Below, one piece after another: positions 1 to 7,573 of a DNA stretch of 62,413 nt. Location: NCBI RefSeq assembly GCF_016107395.1, contig NZ_JAAIKO010000046.1, positions 1 through 62,413 on the forward strand, in the 5' to 3' direction. The translations under genes and the position numbers were made by a program. The stretch's first letter is position 1. Each line of letters opens with the position of its first letter. Under the pieces are notes generated by a model. It saw nothing but the letters and a program-made list of their open reading frames with translations, had not been told where the DNA came from and searched no databases. Source of the stretch: Streptomyces fildesensis (GTDB taxonomy: Bacteria > Actinomycetota > Actinomycetes > Streptomycetales > Streptomycetaceae).

Positions 1-176
1 GGTCACGCCCGTCGAGTGCACACAAAGTTCATGGGTACCACAACTGCAACTGGCAACAAGGTAGCACGACACCGGCCCTCGTGCCGGATTTCCCACCGGC
101 GGGTTGATCTTCCCGTCGGTGGTCCGGGTGTGGGACTCTGAGGTATCCGACTGCCCCCTCTCCTTGCTGAGGTCCT
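1..176. other. Upstream non-coding stretch
   Basis: No convincing gene is seen here. The open frames that cross it on both strands have low-complexity, arginine- and glycine-rich translations typical of antisense shadows. The last ten bases hold the ribosome binding site of the gene that starts at 177. Confidence 0.4.
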
Positions 177-494
177 ATGCGTTGCGTCATCGCCGGCTGT
201 TCCTTCGATCTGGTCAAGAGCGAAGTGCAGGACAGGATGCGGGGCGTCAAGCCCGAAGCGGTCACGGGAGAATCCGTGATCATCAGCCGTCGCACCTACC
301 CCGTGAAACAGGTGGGCCAGATCCTCACCCGGCAGGACCGGCGTGACTTCACCGCCGAGCAGATCACCCGGGCCATGACCCGACTCGGCTTCACCTGCCG
401 TCCCGCACCCGAGGCCGCTGCGGTAACTGCCACCGCTGTTCTCAGCCCGCTCCAGGCCGCAGTAGCGATGCTGGGCACACCCGCTTACAGCTGA
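177..494 (+). CDS. Small conserved actinobacterial protein (SCO5918-like)
   Basis: This 105-residue protein has no known function. The N-terminal 80 residues look well constrained (MRCVIAGCSFDL, then RRTYPVKQVGQILTRQDRRDF and a segment RAMTRLGFTCR). I recall this as a small Streptomyces family annotated SCO5918-like, from memory and not verified. The ATG is preceded by GAGG at good spacing. The alanine- and valine-rich tail after residue 82 looks less conserved. No membrane segment or known catalytic motif is visible. It stands alone, with gene-poor DNA on both sides. Confidence 0.7.
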   Translation: MRCVIAGCSFDLVKSEVQDRMRGVKPEAVTGESVIISRRTYPVKQVGQILTRQDRRDFTAEQITRAMTRLGFTCRPAPEAAAVTATAVLSPLQAAVAMLGTPAYS

Positions 495-683
495 CCGGCC
501 CCACCTCACCCCATGCGACCTCGGCAGGAGCGGCCCCAACCCTCTCGTCGCCGGCTGGCGCCACGCAGGCCGCCATCCCGCTCCGCGATACCCGGCGCAC
601 CGTAACCTGCCGAACGGTGCCCCGAAGTGGCCGAGTGCCTGCCAGAAGGGTTCCGGAAGCGACAGCGCTGCCCCCAGCTACCG

Positions 684-1157
684 TTACGGGGCGCCAGGAA
701 CCGACAGGACGGCCCGTATGCGCTTGCCTACCGGTACCCGCTCCACCGTCACCTGCACACACAGCCGGTTCACGATCTCCAGACCGTGACCGCCGGCCCG
801 GGACGGATCGGGCGGGAACACGACCGGCAGAGCGGTACTGGAGTCCCATACCGTCACCACCACGCTGCGAGGGCTTCCCTCCAGTTCCAGCAGGGACGGG
901 CCGTGCGCGTAGCGTTCAGCGTTGGTCAGCAGCTCCGTGACCACGAGCCTCACGTCGAAGCGGAATCGCTCGCTCAGGGTTGTGGCGAGATCCGCGGCCA
1001 GACAGTCAAGGAATTCATCGGCCAGTAGCCGGGCGGCACCCAGACCGCCGGGCTCACTGCCGTAATTCCCGGCCCGGTACACCACCCCCAACCCCACCAA
1101 CCCCTCGAACACCGTTACAGCGGCGGGAGAATCAGCTCCGGCCGGATGAGCCCTCAT
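684..1157 (-). CDS. RsbW/SpoIIAB-like ATP-binding regulator
   Basis: This is a histidine-kinase-type (GHKL) ATPase domain protein of the anti-sigma or anti-anti-sigma partner class common in Streptomyces. The N box is VTELLTNAERYAHGP, the G1 region is VTVWDSSTALP and the G2 box is GGHGLEIVNRL. There is no dimerisation/phospho-acceptor domain, so it is not a full sensor kinase. The ATG at 1157 follows GAGGG and gives 157 residues, close to the family norm. In-frame starts also exist upstream, up to 1244. Its partner is unknown and no sigma factor lies nearby. The small zinc-ribbon ORF upstream on the same strand could be cotranscribed. Confidence 0.75.
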   Translation of the reverse strand: MRAHPAGADSPAAVTVFEGLVGLGVVYRAGNYGSEPGGLGAARLLADEFLDCLAADLATTLSERFRFDVRLVVTELLTNAERYAHGPSLLELEGSPRSVVVTVWDSSTALPVVFPPDPSRAGGHGLEIVNRLCVQVTVERVPVGKRIRAVLSVPGAP

Positions 1158-1312
1158 CCATCCCCGCCCTCGAGGAGCGAAGAGCATCGCGCGATGCACC
1201 AACGTCTCCCCCTCGGCTACCCCGCTGAGTGCCCCGCAGCCCACCTACCACCCCACTCGCGGTCTCCGACACCCATTCGGTGCAACCTGGCACGCCTTCG
1301 GGCCCCGTTCCG

Positions 1313-1492
1313 TCAGGGGGTGGCGCCCTCCGGAATCGTGAGTTCATGACCGCACGCGAAGCGCATCACGCGCTGCTTCGGCTTGAGCTCAGCGCTACCG
1401 CCCCGGGCGCAGGCGGGGCACACCGCCGAAGTTCCGTTGCAGTACGCCGAGCGCACGCCCGTCCACTCCGCATCCGTCAGTTCCCGCATCAT
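1313..1492 (-). CDS. Small zinc-ribbon-like protein
   Basis: This 59-residue ORF starts with two consecutive ATG codons (MMRELTDAEW). It contains a CPAC knuckle near residues 25-28 and a second metal-binding pair, FACGHEL, near residues 46-51, which fits a one-zinc ribbon. It ends TIPEGATP. The translation reads like a real protein, with mixed charged and hydrophobic residues and ordered motifs, unlike the surrounding frames. A GGAGG lies about 13 bases before the first ATG, which is long. Function is unknown; it may bind nucleic acid or protein. It is 69 bases upstream of the longest reading of the ATP-binding gene on the same strand. Confidence 0.5.
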   Translation of the reverse strand: MMRELTDAEWTGVRSAYCNGTSAVCPACARGGSAELKPKQRVMRFACGHELTIPEGATP

Positions 1493-1793
1493 CAGCTACC
1501 GCCCGCCTCCGGGAAATGGGTTCATCGGGAACACGGTAGCCATCGGCCCACCTCCCCCGACGGCGGCTCCGGCGGGATATTCCCCCGGGTGCCACCGCTT
1601 GCTACCGATCAGCGTGGGAGCACTCCCCGCGCCCCGATAAGTTCTTGTGCATGCCGGACAGGACACCGCCGATCCAGACCTTTACGACCGGGGCGGTGGA
1701 CGACGGCGACAAGCTGAGCAATAGCGAGAGCATGGTCCTGGCCCACACCAGCCATGCCGCCACGGGGCCCTTCTCGGCTTCCGGCCCCTGTGG
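1493..1793. other. Stretch without a convincing gene
   Basis: Only one weak candidate is seen. A plus-strand ORF at 1651-1821 (56 codons, MPDRTPPIQTF) has no clear ribosome binding site and overlaps the end of the minus-strand ORF at 1794-1994. I do not call it a gene. Confidence 0.3.
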
Positions 1794-1994
1794 TCACGGG
1801 CTGCGGTCACCACGGGCGTGATCGCGTTGTTCCTCGATGAGGTCGAGCTGGGCCTTGAGCCCGACGGCAGTCGCCGCTGAGGCCGACTCGTCCGCGAGAG
1901 CCGTGACCAGAGCGTCGAGAGCAGCCCTCGCGCCCATCCCGGGAACCAGGCGATGCCACTCCCGCACAGGGCGGATCAGCTCGCTGTCATCCAC
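1794..1994 (-). CDS. Small helical hypothetical protein
   Basis: This 66-residue ORF translates to an amphipathic, probably all-helical protein (MDDSELIRPVREWHRL, then GARAALDALVTALADE and AQLDLIEEQRDHARG). The composition is plausible for a real small actinomycete protein. The ribosome binding site is weak and no family is recognised. It could be a remnant or a regulator-associated small protein. Confidence is limited because it is short and isolated. Confidence 0.4.
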   Translation of the reverse strand: MDDSELIRPVREWHRLVPGMGARAALDALVTALADESASAATAVGLKAQLDLIEEQRDHARGDRSP

Positions 1995-2519
1995 GCTCGT
2001 GCCCCACCAGGTTCATGGAGGAGAGCGGCCCGGGCCCGTGGTCGCCACGAGCACGCCCGGCCGGCCGGGGCGCGATCACCGTTCGAAGTACCGGCATGTC
2101 GGCAACCGGGCCGGGCCACCGCCGGTGCTCAGACCCCGACCGTTTCCACCACGCACGTGCCACCACCGGCGGACGAGCGCCCCACGCAACAGCGGCTCAC
2201 CTACGAGCACAACCCTCCCGCCACTGGCCTCACCACCTGCCGTGCACCGACAACCGCACAAACCCATGACCTCCTGCAGCACTGTCACCCCGAACAACGA
2301 CCACACCCCCCAGCGGTAACCACCTTCCCCTCGCTATCACCCCACCGCGGTGCCGGCCACCACAACGACGTGCGGGACCTGCTGAACGATGGGCGGGACA
2401 GCGTCCCGGTGGTTGATCAGCGCCCTGCGCACCGATGACGTGATGCGATGCGCAGCAAGCGGCAGCTTCCCGCGGAGGGTGTCAGGTTCGGGGCCCGCTA
2501 CGTGCCCGGGTTCTTGGGC
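1995..2519. other. Gene-poor stretch
   Basis: No ORF here has convincing composition on either strand. The translations are proline/arginine-rich shadows and no strong hairpin was noticed. It may hold the promoter of the ORF at 1794-1994 and decayed sequence. Confidence 0.3.
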
Positions 2520-2864
2520 TCAGGCGGCGGGATTGCCGGGCCGGTTGCGCAGCTGTTCGTTGAGGGCCAGGGCCTCTTCGAGCTGGTCCTCCAGCGCCAC
2601 GATGCGGCAGGCGGTTTCGATGGCGGTGCCCTGGTCGACGAGCTCGCGGGCACGGGCCGCGATGCGCAGCTGGTAGCGGGAGTAGCGGCGGTGGCCGCCC
2701 TCGGACCGCAGCGGGGTGATCAGGCGGGCTTCGCCGATCGCACGGAGGAACGCGGCGTTGGTGCCGATCATCTCGGCGGCGCGACCCATCGTGTAGGCGG
2801 GGTAGTCCTCGTCGTCGAACCGGTCGGACGGGCTCGCGGGGCTCGCGGGGGGTTGTTCGGTCAT
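2520..2864 (-). CDS. MerR-family transcriptional regulator
   Basis: This is a 114-residue DNA-binding protein. The winged-helix region is YTMGRAAEMIGTNAAFLRAI followed by a wing, RSEGGHRRYSRYQL, which matches the MerR pattern (helix-turn-helix, then GGHRRY). A C-terminal helix, IVALEDQLEEALALNEQLRN, probably forms a dimerising coiled coil. No cysteine-rich metal-sensing loop is present, so the effector is unlikely to be a metal. The ATG at 2864 is chosen because it overlaps the stop of an upstream 8-codon ORF. A TTG at 2906 would extend the same frame but lacks its own ribosome binding site. The acidic, proline-rich first 25 residues look disordered. Confidence 0.8.
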   Translation of the reverse strand: MTEQPPASPASPSDRFDDEDYPAYTMGRAAEMIGTNAAFLRAIGEARLITPLRSEGGHRRYSRYQLRIAARARELVDQGTAIETACRIVALEDQLEEALALNEQLRNRPGNPAA

Positions 2865-2890
2865 TACGCCTCTTCGTGTCTGATGGTCAT
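2864..2890 (-). CDS. 8-codon leader ORF coupled to the MerR gene
   Basis: A near-perfect Shine-Dalgarno AGGAGG sits four bases before an ATG at 2890 that opens a frame encoding MTIRHEEA. Its TAA stop overlaps the ATG of the MerR gene as TAATG. The regulator's own upstream sequence has only a modest AGAGG, inside this ORF. This is visible sequence; a role in coupling or attenuation is inference. Confidence 0.45.
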   Translation of the reverse strand: MTIRHEEA

Positions 2891-4064
2891 CTGGCCTCCT
2901 GGACAAACGCGTGGAGGGGCCCCGGAGCCGTACCTGGCTTCCGGGGCCCCATGGGGCGGATCAAACACCATCTACATCTACCGGCTTGTGCCTGCCGGTC
3001 CTGCCGTATCCGCACTGGCGCGTCGGGGGAACACGGGGCGCGGGGATCTTGAATGCTTGACCGGGGACCACCTTCCAATCCGGGGCCTTGCGAGTGCCCG
3101 CACACACCTGCCGTGCGGGCGATCCTGATGGTGTCGCTCCGAACCTTCCTGCTCGTACCTGAAACGATGAAAAGCTACTGACCTGCTGGTACTTCAGATA
3201 CTGCGGTCCTGCGATCACAACGGAACTGCACTTCACACGCTGCGTTTCACAAGTTGTGACCTGCGCGGCAGCCCCTCATGGGCCGCCCAGCCCGGCAATC
3301 AATCCCTACGGCCCTCCCACATGAAGCGGCCGCCGGATTCCACTGCCGTGCCGTACCTACGGGAACAACCGAACTGCTGGTAGTGCGATCTGCTGATGGC
3401 CTTCACCGCACCACCCTCCGACAGCCAGCCCCGTCGCCCGTCCTGCATGTGCCCTGGCTTAGAACCCCACTGCCGAACCTCCCGGTGCGCGCGTCCGCAG
3501 CCGACGCCTTCACCGAGGTACCGCTCACTGACTTCACTGCTGGGTACTGCGAACTGCACTTGCGGGTACTGCCACTGCGTTACCGCTCACGGCGGCCCCT
3601 GATCACTGCGGGCCACCCGGTCCGGTCGTCAGTCCCGTCGCCGTCCTGCACCTGCTCTGGCTTCGCGACTCCACCACCGCACCGCCCTGCGAACTACACC
3701 TGCAACTGCGTACTACTGCCTGGCAGTTCATCTCTGCCGGGCCGTTCTTGATCTCGGCTACGAGAGAAACCATAACCACACCGCCGCCCAATGTCTACTC
3801 CAGCCATCACAGATTTTCGGGTACCCGACGGTGAGGTAGTCGCTTTCGAACAGAACAGCGACACGATTGACGGGTATCGGAGGGACGGGAGGTTTCGGCC
3901 GGCCCATGGTCAACCGCCTCGCGCACGCCACCGCCGTGACCCACCGGCCGGCGGGTGGGAAGACGGTGAGTGCCGTTCTCGCCCGGTAGTACCACGATGA
4001 CCGTGCAGCCGATTCGTGTGATCGCTGGGTCCTGGGCGGTGCCGTGCGCGCGACGGTGGGCTCC
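2891..4064. other. 1.2-kb region without clear genes, with degenerate repeats
   Basis: The base composition is visibly less GC-rich than the flanks and is full of short ACTGC, GAACTGC and GGTACTGC strings. A segment near 3433-3460 recurs in degenerate form near 3637-3665 (GTCGCCCGTCCTGCATGTG against GTCGCCGTCCTGCACCTG), and TACCGCTCAC occurs twice near 3520-3590. Open frames exist on both strands but none has believable protein composition. The part just past 2890 should hold the MerR promoter. It may be decayed or foreign DNA. Confidence 0.4.
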
Positions 4065-4460
4065 TTATGCGGCCTGGGTGAGTTCGGCGCGGCCGAACAA
4101 CAGGGCGTAGCCGTTGGGGAGCTGCTTCAGGATGCGGGTGATCAGGTCGGGGTCGGCCAGAGCGGTGACGGCGGCCAGGACGGAGCCGGTGTCCCAGCGG
4201 GTGGTGGCGGGGGTGGCGCCGGTGCGGTCGGCGAGGTCCTGGACGAAGGCCCATCCGGTCAGGGGTCGGTGGGCGGGGATTTGGGCGGTGAGGATGCAGG
4301 CGGCCTCGAAGGGCAGGCGGGCGGCGAGTTCGACGCGTTCGTCGCCTGTCAGCTGGCGGCCGAGTCCCGAAAGGACGACGCGGACGGCTTCCTCGGCCCG
4401 CTCCCGAGTGGGGTAGACGCCCTCGTAGCGGACTTTCTCCAGCATCTGCTCGTAGGTCAT
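4065..4460 (-). CDS. DUF2267 domain protein (copy 1)
   Basis: This 131-residue helical protein belongs to the DUF2267 family, whose function is unknown. Visible features are an N-terminal MTYEQMLEKVRYEGVYPTRE, a middle RVVLSGLGRQLTGDERVELAARLP segment and a C-terminal LLFGRAELTQAA. The start at 4460 makes it exactly as long as its neighbour at 4561-4956, with which it aligns throughout. A GTG at 4502 would add 14 residues and has AAAGG upstream, so the true start is uncertain. The paired copies next to hsp18 suggest a stress-related role, which is inference. Confidence 0.8.
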   Translation of the reverse strand: MTYEQMLEKVRYEGVYPTRERAEEAVRVVLSGLGRQLTGDERVELAARLPFEAACILTAQIPAHRPLTGWAFVQDLADRTGATPATTRWDTGSVLAAVTALADPDLITRILKQLPNGYALLFGRAELTQAA

Positions 4461-4560
4461 GGCGGTTGGGTGCTGGAGCGGTGCGCGCAGGTCGGAGATC
4501 ACTGCGGTGGCTGCCTTTCTGTATCCGTGGTGGTGGTGCCGGCACCCGGCGGGTGGGTGG

Positions 4561-4956
4561 TCAGATGGGTTGGGGGCGGCCGAACAGGAGGTCGTAGCCC
4601 GCGGGGAGTTGGAGCAGGACCTCGTGGAGCAGGTCGTCGTCGGTCGCGTCGGCGACGGTACTGAGGACGGCGCTGACGTCCCAGGCCGCGGTCGTCTCGG
4701 TGGCTCCCTCGATCCAGGCCGCCGCCGCCCGCAGGAACCGCTCCGGTGGGAGGGGTTCAGCGCTCTGCAGCGGGTTGAGCAGGATCAGGGCGAAGCCTTC
4801 CGGCAGACGCGCCGCCAGGTGGGCCCGCACCTGGCCGACCAGGTGGGCGCCGAGCAGGGCGAGCACCACGCGGGTCGCGCGTTCCGCCTCCTGGCGGCTG
4901 CCGTATTCGCCGCGTTCGGTCACCTGGTCGAGGAATGCTTCCCATCGCAGGGCCAT
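4561..4956 (-). CDS. DUF2267 domain protein (copy 2)
   Basis: This 131-residue protein starts MALRWEAFLDQVTERGEYG and contains RVVLALLGAHLVGQVRAHLAARLP and a final YDLLFGRPQPI. It is a clear paralogue of the protein encoded just downstream at 4065-4460 and the two are probably cotranscribed. It is all-helical with no catalytic motif, signal peptide or membrane segment. hsp18 lies about 90 bases upstream on the same strand, so the three genes may form one heat- or stress-inducible unit. Confidence 0.8.
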   Translation of the reverse strand: MALRWEAFLDQVTERGEYGSRQEAERATRVVLALLGAHLVGQVRAHLAARLPEGFALILLNPLQSAEPLPPERFLRAAAAWIEGATETTAAWDVSAVLSTVADATDDDLLHEVLLQLPAGYDLLFGRPQPI

Positions 4957-5048
4957 GTCGGCCGCCGCCCTTCCTTCGTCCGGTGCGGAGGACGATCGAG
5001 AGGGGCACGTGCCCGTCCTCCGCCGCGTCGGTCCCGGCCGGCGCCGGG

Positions 5049-5480
5049 TCAGCCGGAGATCTGCTGGCGGGAGGAGCCACCGCCGATGGCGATCTTGCGG
5101 GGCTTGGCGCGCTCGGCGATCGGGATGCGCAAGGTGAGTACCCCGGCGTCGTAGTCGGCCCTGATGCGCTCGGTGTCCAGGGTGTCGGCCAGCACGAGCT
5201 GGCGGGAGAACACGCCCAGCGGCCGTTCCGACAACTCCATCGCGACGTCGTCGGCTTTCGCCGCGGGCCGGCGCTCGGCCTTGACGGTCAGCATGTTCCG
5301 CTCGACGTCGATGTCGATCGACTCCGCGCTGACACCGGGAAGGTCGAACGCCACCACGTACTCGTCGCCCTCGCGGTAGGCGTCCATCGCCATCGCGGAA
5401 GGCCGCGTCCAGGTACCGGAGCCGGTCAGCTGCTGGGCGATCCGGTCCAGCTCGCGGAAGGGGTCAGTGCGCATCAACAT
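5049..5480 (-). CDS. hsp18: Small heat-shock protein, Hsp20/alpha-crystallin family (HSP18)
   Basis: This 143-residue cytosolic ATP-independent chaperone holds unfolding proteins in a refoldable state. The N-terminal arm begins MLMRTDPFRELDRIAQQLTG. The alpha-crystallin core runs from about residue 40 (EYVVAFDLPGVSAESIDIDV) to GVLTLRIPIAE, and this LRIPI segment corresponds to the conserved I-x-I oligomerisation site. GGAGG lies nine bases before the ATG at 5480; the longer open frame to 5555 lacks such a site. It is divergent from rheA, with the RheA operator in its promoter, as described for hsp18 of Streptomyces albus. Confidence 0.93.
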   Translation of the reverse strand: MLMRTDPFRELDRIAQQLTGSGTWTRPSAMAMDAYREGDEYVVAFDLPGVSAESIDIDVERNMLTVKAERRPAAKADDVAMELSERPLGVFSRQLVLADTLDTERIRADYDAGVLTLRIPIAERAKPRKIAIGGGSSRQQISG

Positions 5481-5536
5481 TGCGAAACACCTCCAGAAGG
5501 TTCGGGCAGTAGCTGCCAATGCGCTGCACGGAATCC

Positions 5537-5565
5537 GTTGTAGCATGTCATCCAATGGATGACAA
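5537..5565 (-). promoter_or_regulatory. Predicted hsp18 promoter
   Basis: Reading the minus strand, TTGTCA (5565-5560) is followed by a 17-base spacer and TACAAC (5542-5537). This is a good vegetative-type -35/-10 pair about 60 bases before the hsp18 ATG. The RheA palindrome fills the spacer, so repressor binding would block RNA polymerase. Confidence 0.6.
5546..5564. promoter_or_regulatory. RheA operator O1 (TGTCATC-N5-GATGACA)
   Basis: This is a perfect inverted repeat, TGTCATC CAATG GATGACA. It is exactly the consensus I recall for RheA of Streptomyces albus, the thermosensing repressor of hsp18. It lies between rheA and hsp18 and can control both divergent genes. Confidence 0.88.
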
Positions 5566-5571
5566 ACATGG

Positions 5572-5590
5572 TGTCGTCCAAAGGCTGACG
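5572..5590. promoter_or_regulatory. Second, imperfect RheA-like operator
   Basis: TGTCGTC CAAAG GCTGACG has the same 7-5-7 layout as O1 and matches it at most positions. It lies 26 bases away, about 19 bases before the rheA ATG, where it could serve autoregulation. Its function is inferred from pattern only. Confidence 0.45.
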
Positions 5591-5608
5591 GTCCAGAAGG
5601 AGGTGCCC

Positions 5609-6295
5609 ATGGCAGCCGCCGACCAACCGGCCTCTCCCCGCACCGACACCCAGAGCCCGGCTTCCTTTCTCGCCGCCGCGGCAGCCCTGGAAGCCATCGA
5701 CGGTGAACTGCACGCCGCCCAGCATGAGACCCCGGGCTCCCCCGGCGCCCGCGCCCCCGCTGCCGGCCCGGAACAGGCCCTGGCCTCCCTCCTGCTGCTG
5801 CGGCAGATCCGCGAAAATCTCTCCGGATGGGAAACCGGCCTGATCGAGACCGCCCGCCATGCGGGAGCCAGCTGGGCCGACCTCGCCCACCCCCTGGGTG
5901 TGACCAGCCGCCAGGCCGCCGAACGCCGCTACCTGCGAGGCCGCCCCGGACCCGCCGGAACCACCGGCGAACAACGCGTCCAGGCCACCCGACAAGGCCG
6001 CGCCGCCGACCGCACCCTCGCCGCCTGGGCCCGCGACAACGCCGCCGATCTTCGCCGCATCGCCGCCCAGATCACCACTCTCACCGACCTCCCCACCGCG
6101 GCCCGCGGAACCCTCGGCCAGCTCGACGCCGCCCTCGCCGAGGACGACCCCGCGGCCCTCATCCGCCCCCTCAACGCCACCCGCCCCCACCTGACCACCA
6201 CCCACCCCGACCTCGCCGCCCGACTCGACACCCTCTCCCGATCCGCCACCACCCCACCTCCCTCACCGAAACTCCAGCGATCTGAAACGGAGTGA
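5609..6295 (+). CDS. rheA: RheA-type thermosensing repressor of hsp18
   Basis: This 228-residue protein is the divergent partner of hsp18 and matches the HSP18 transcriptional regulator type. A helical segment near residues 65-110 (LLLLRQIRENLSGWETGLIE, then GASWADLAHPLGVTSRQAAERR) looks like a helix-turn-helix. The start at 5609 has GGAGG five bases upstream; the open frame continues back to 5519 but those codons cross the operators. RheA in Streptomyces albus loses DNA binding at high temperature. The assignment rests mainly on the operator and gene arrangement, since the family has few relatives. The C-terminal part is alanine/threonine/proline-rich. Confidence 0.82.
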   Translation: MAAADQPASPRTDTQSPASFLAAAAALEAIDGELHAAQHETPGSPGARAPAAGPEQALASLLLLRQIRENLSGWETGLIETARHAGASWADLAHPLGVTSRQAAERRYLRGRPGPAGTTGEQRVQATRQGRAADRTLAAWARDNAADLRRIAAQITTLTDLPTAARGTLGQLDAALAEDDPAALIRPLNATRPHLTTTHPDLAARLDTLSRSATTPPPSPKLQRSETE

Positions 6296-6396
6296 TCACA
6301 GGCATGGTCCCGGTCATCGGTGGTGGGCGCAGATCAGCAGACACCAACGCTGAAGGAAAGGTAGCGATTCCACCGGACCCCGCAGCACGGAACCCG

Positions 6397-6440
6397 ACAG
6401 GCCCGGCGCCCGCTCCTCAAGGAGCGGGCGCCGGGCCTGT
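6397..6440. terminator. Strong hairpin, probable rheA terminator
   Basis: A perfect 20-bp stem closes a TCAA loop (left arm 6397-6416, right arm 6421-6440). It lies about 100 bases after rheA and 130 bases before the ABC transporter genes, so it should insulate the two. No U-tract follows, as is usual in Streptomyces. Confidence 0.75.
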
Positions 6441-6571
6441 TCGCGTAAGCCCTGACAGCGCCTGACAACCGTCGTCGACCGTCGTCAGCGGGCTGTCCGC
6501 GGACTGTCAGCCGGGCCCGGCATCGTCATGGCCATCGAGAACGACGAGGACCTGACGAGGAGTTGTTGAAC

Positions 6572-7531
6572 ATGGGGTACGCGATCCGGGCCGAGGGACT
6601 GGTCAAGAAGTACGGCGACTTCACCGCCCTGGACGGCGTCGACCTGGAGGTGCCGGCCGGCAAGGTCGTCGGTGTCCTGGGTCCCAACGGCGCCGGCAAG
6701 ACCACCACCGTGCGCATCCTGGCCACGCTGATGCGCCCCGACGCCGGGCACGCCAGCATCGGCGGCTACGACATCGTCAAGGATCCGGTCAGGGTCCGGC
6801 AGCTGATCGGGCTGACCGGTCAGTTCGCCTCCGTGGACGAGACCCTGTCCGGCGCCGAGAACCTGGTGCTCATCGGGCGGCTGCTCGGCCTGGCCCGGCG
6901 CGACGCGAAGGCGCGGGCCGCCGAGCTCCTGGAGAACTTCTCCCTCACCGAGGCGGCCCGCAAGCCGATCGCCACCTTCTCCGGCGGGATGCGGCGGCGC
7001 CTGGACCTGGCCGCCTCCCTGGTCGGCCGGCCGCAGGTGCTCTTCCTGGACGAGCCCACCACCGGCCTGGACCCGCACGCCCGGCAGGAGGTCTGGAACG
7101 TCGTACGGCAGTTGGTCGCGGACGGCTCCACCGTGCTGCTGACCACCCAGTACCTCGAAGAGGCCGACCAGCTCGCCGACTCCATCACCGTCTTCGACAA
7201 GGGCCGCAAGGTCGCCGAAGGCCGGCCCGGTGAGCTCAAGCGCCGCGTCGGCGGCCAGATCCTCCAGGTCCGGCCCGCCATGGCCGCCGATGTGCCGCAG
7301 GTGGCGCAGTTGCTCGCCGAGCTGTCCGGCCACTCCCCCGCGCAGGACTCCGGCGTGCTGACCGTCCCGGCCGACGACCCGCTGCTCGTCGCCGCGGTCG
7401 CCCGCCGCCTGGACGGCGCCGGCATCACCGCCGACGAGCTCGGCCTGCGCCTGCCCAGCCTCGACGAGGTCTTCCTCGCCCTGACCGGACACGAGCCGGC
7501 CGTCGCGGACGAGCAGCCCGTCGCCGTCTGA
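6572..7531 (+). CDS. ABC exporter ATP-binding subunit, DrrA-type
   Basis: This 319-residue ATPase energises the membrane partner encoded next. The Walker A motif is GPNGAGKTT (about residue 40), the signature is FSGGMRRRLDLAASL, and the Walker B motif is VLFLDEPTTGLD. A C-terminal domain of about 90 residues (GGQILQVRPAM onward) is typical of the DrrA daunorubicin-resistance subgroup. The ATG at 6572 follows GAGGAG at nine bases; a TTG at 6563 is possible. The substrate is unknown, and drug or secondary-metabolite export is the family expectation. The SARP-like regulator encoded convergently downstream could be related. Confidence 0.9.
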   Translation: MGYAIRAEGLVKKYGDFTALDGVDLEVPAGKVVGVLGPNGAGKTTTVRILATLMRPDAGHASIGGYDIVKDPVRVRQLIGLTGQFASVDETLSGAENLVLIGRLLGLARRDAKARAAELLENFSLTEAARKPIATFSGGMRRRLDLAASLVGRPQVLFLDEPTTGLDPHARQEVWNVVRQLVADGSTVLLTTQYLEEADQLADSITVFDKGRKVAEGRPGELKRRVGGQILQVRPAMAADVPQVAQLLAELSGHSPAQDSGVLTVPADDPLLVAAVARRLDGAGITADELGLRLPSLDEVFLALTGHEPAVADEQPVAV

Positions 7532-7573
7532 GCCCTTCCGTTCCCTGCAGACCTTCCCGAGAGGACCCCTGTC

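Noticed and set aside
1651..1821. 56-codon ORF in the gene-poor start region
   Set aside because: No ribosome binding site and overlap with another small ORF; kept only as a note.
3278..3751. 157-codon ORF in the gene-poor region
   Set aside because: Proline/serine/arginine composition, internal degenerate repeats and no ribosome binding site.
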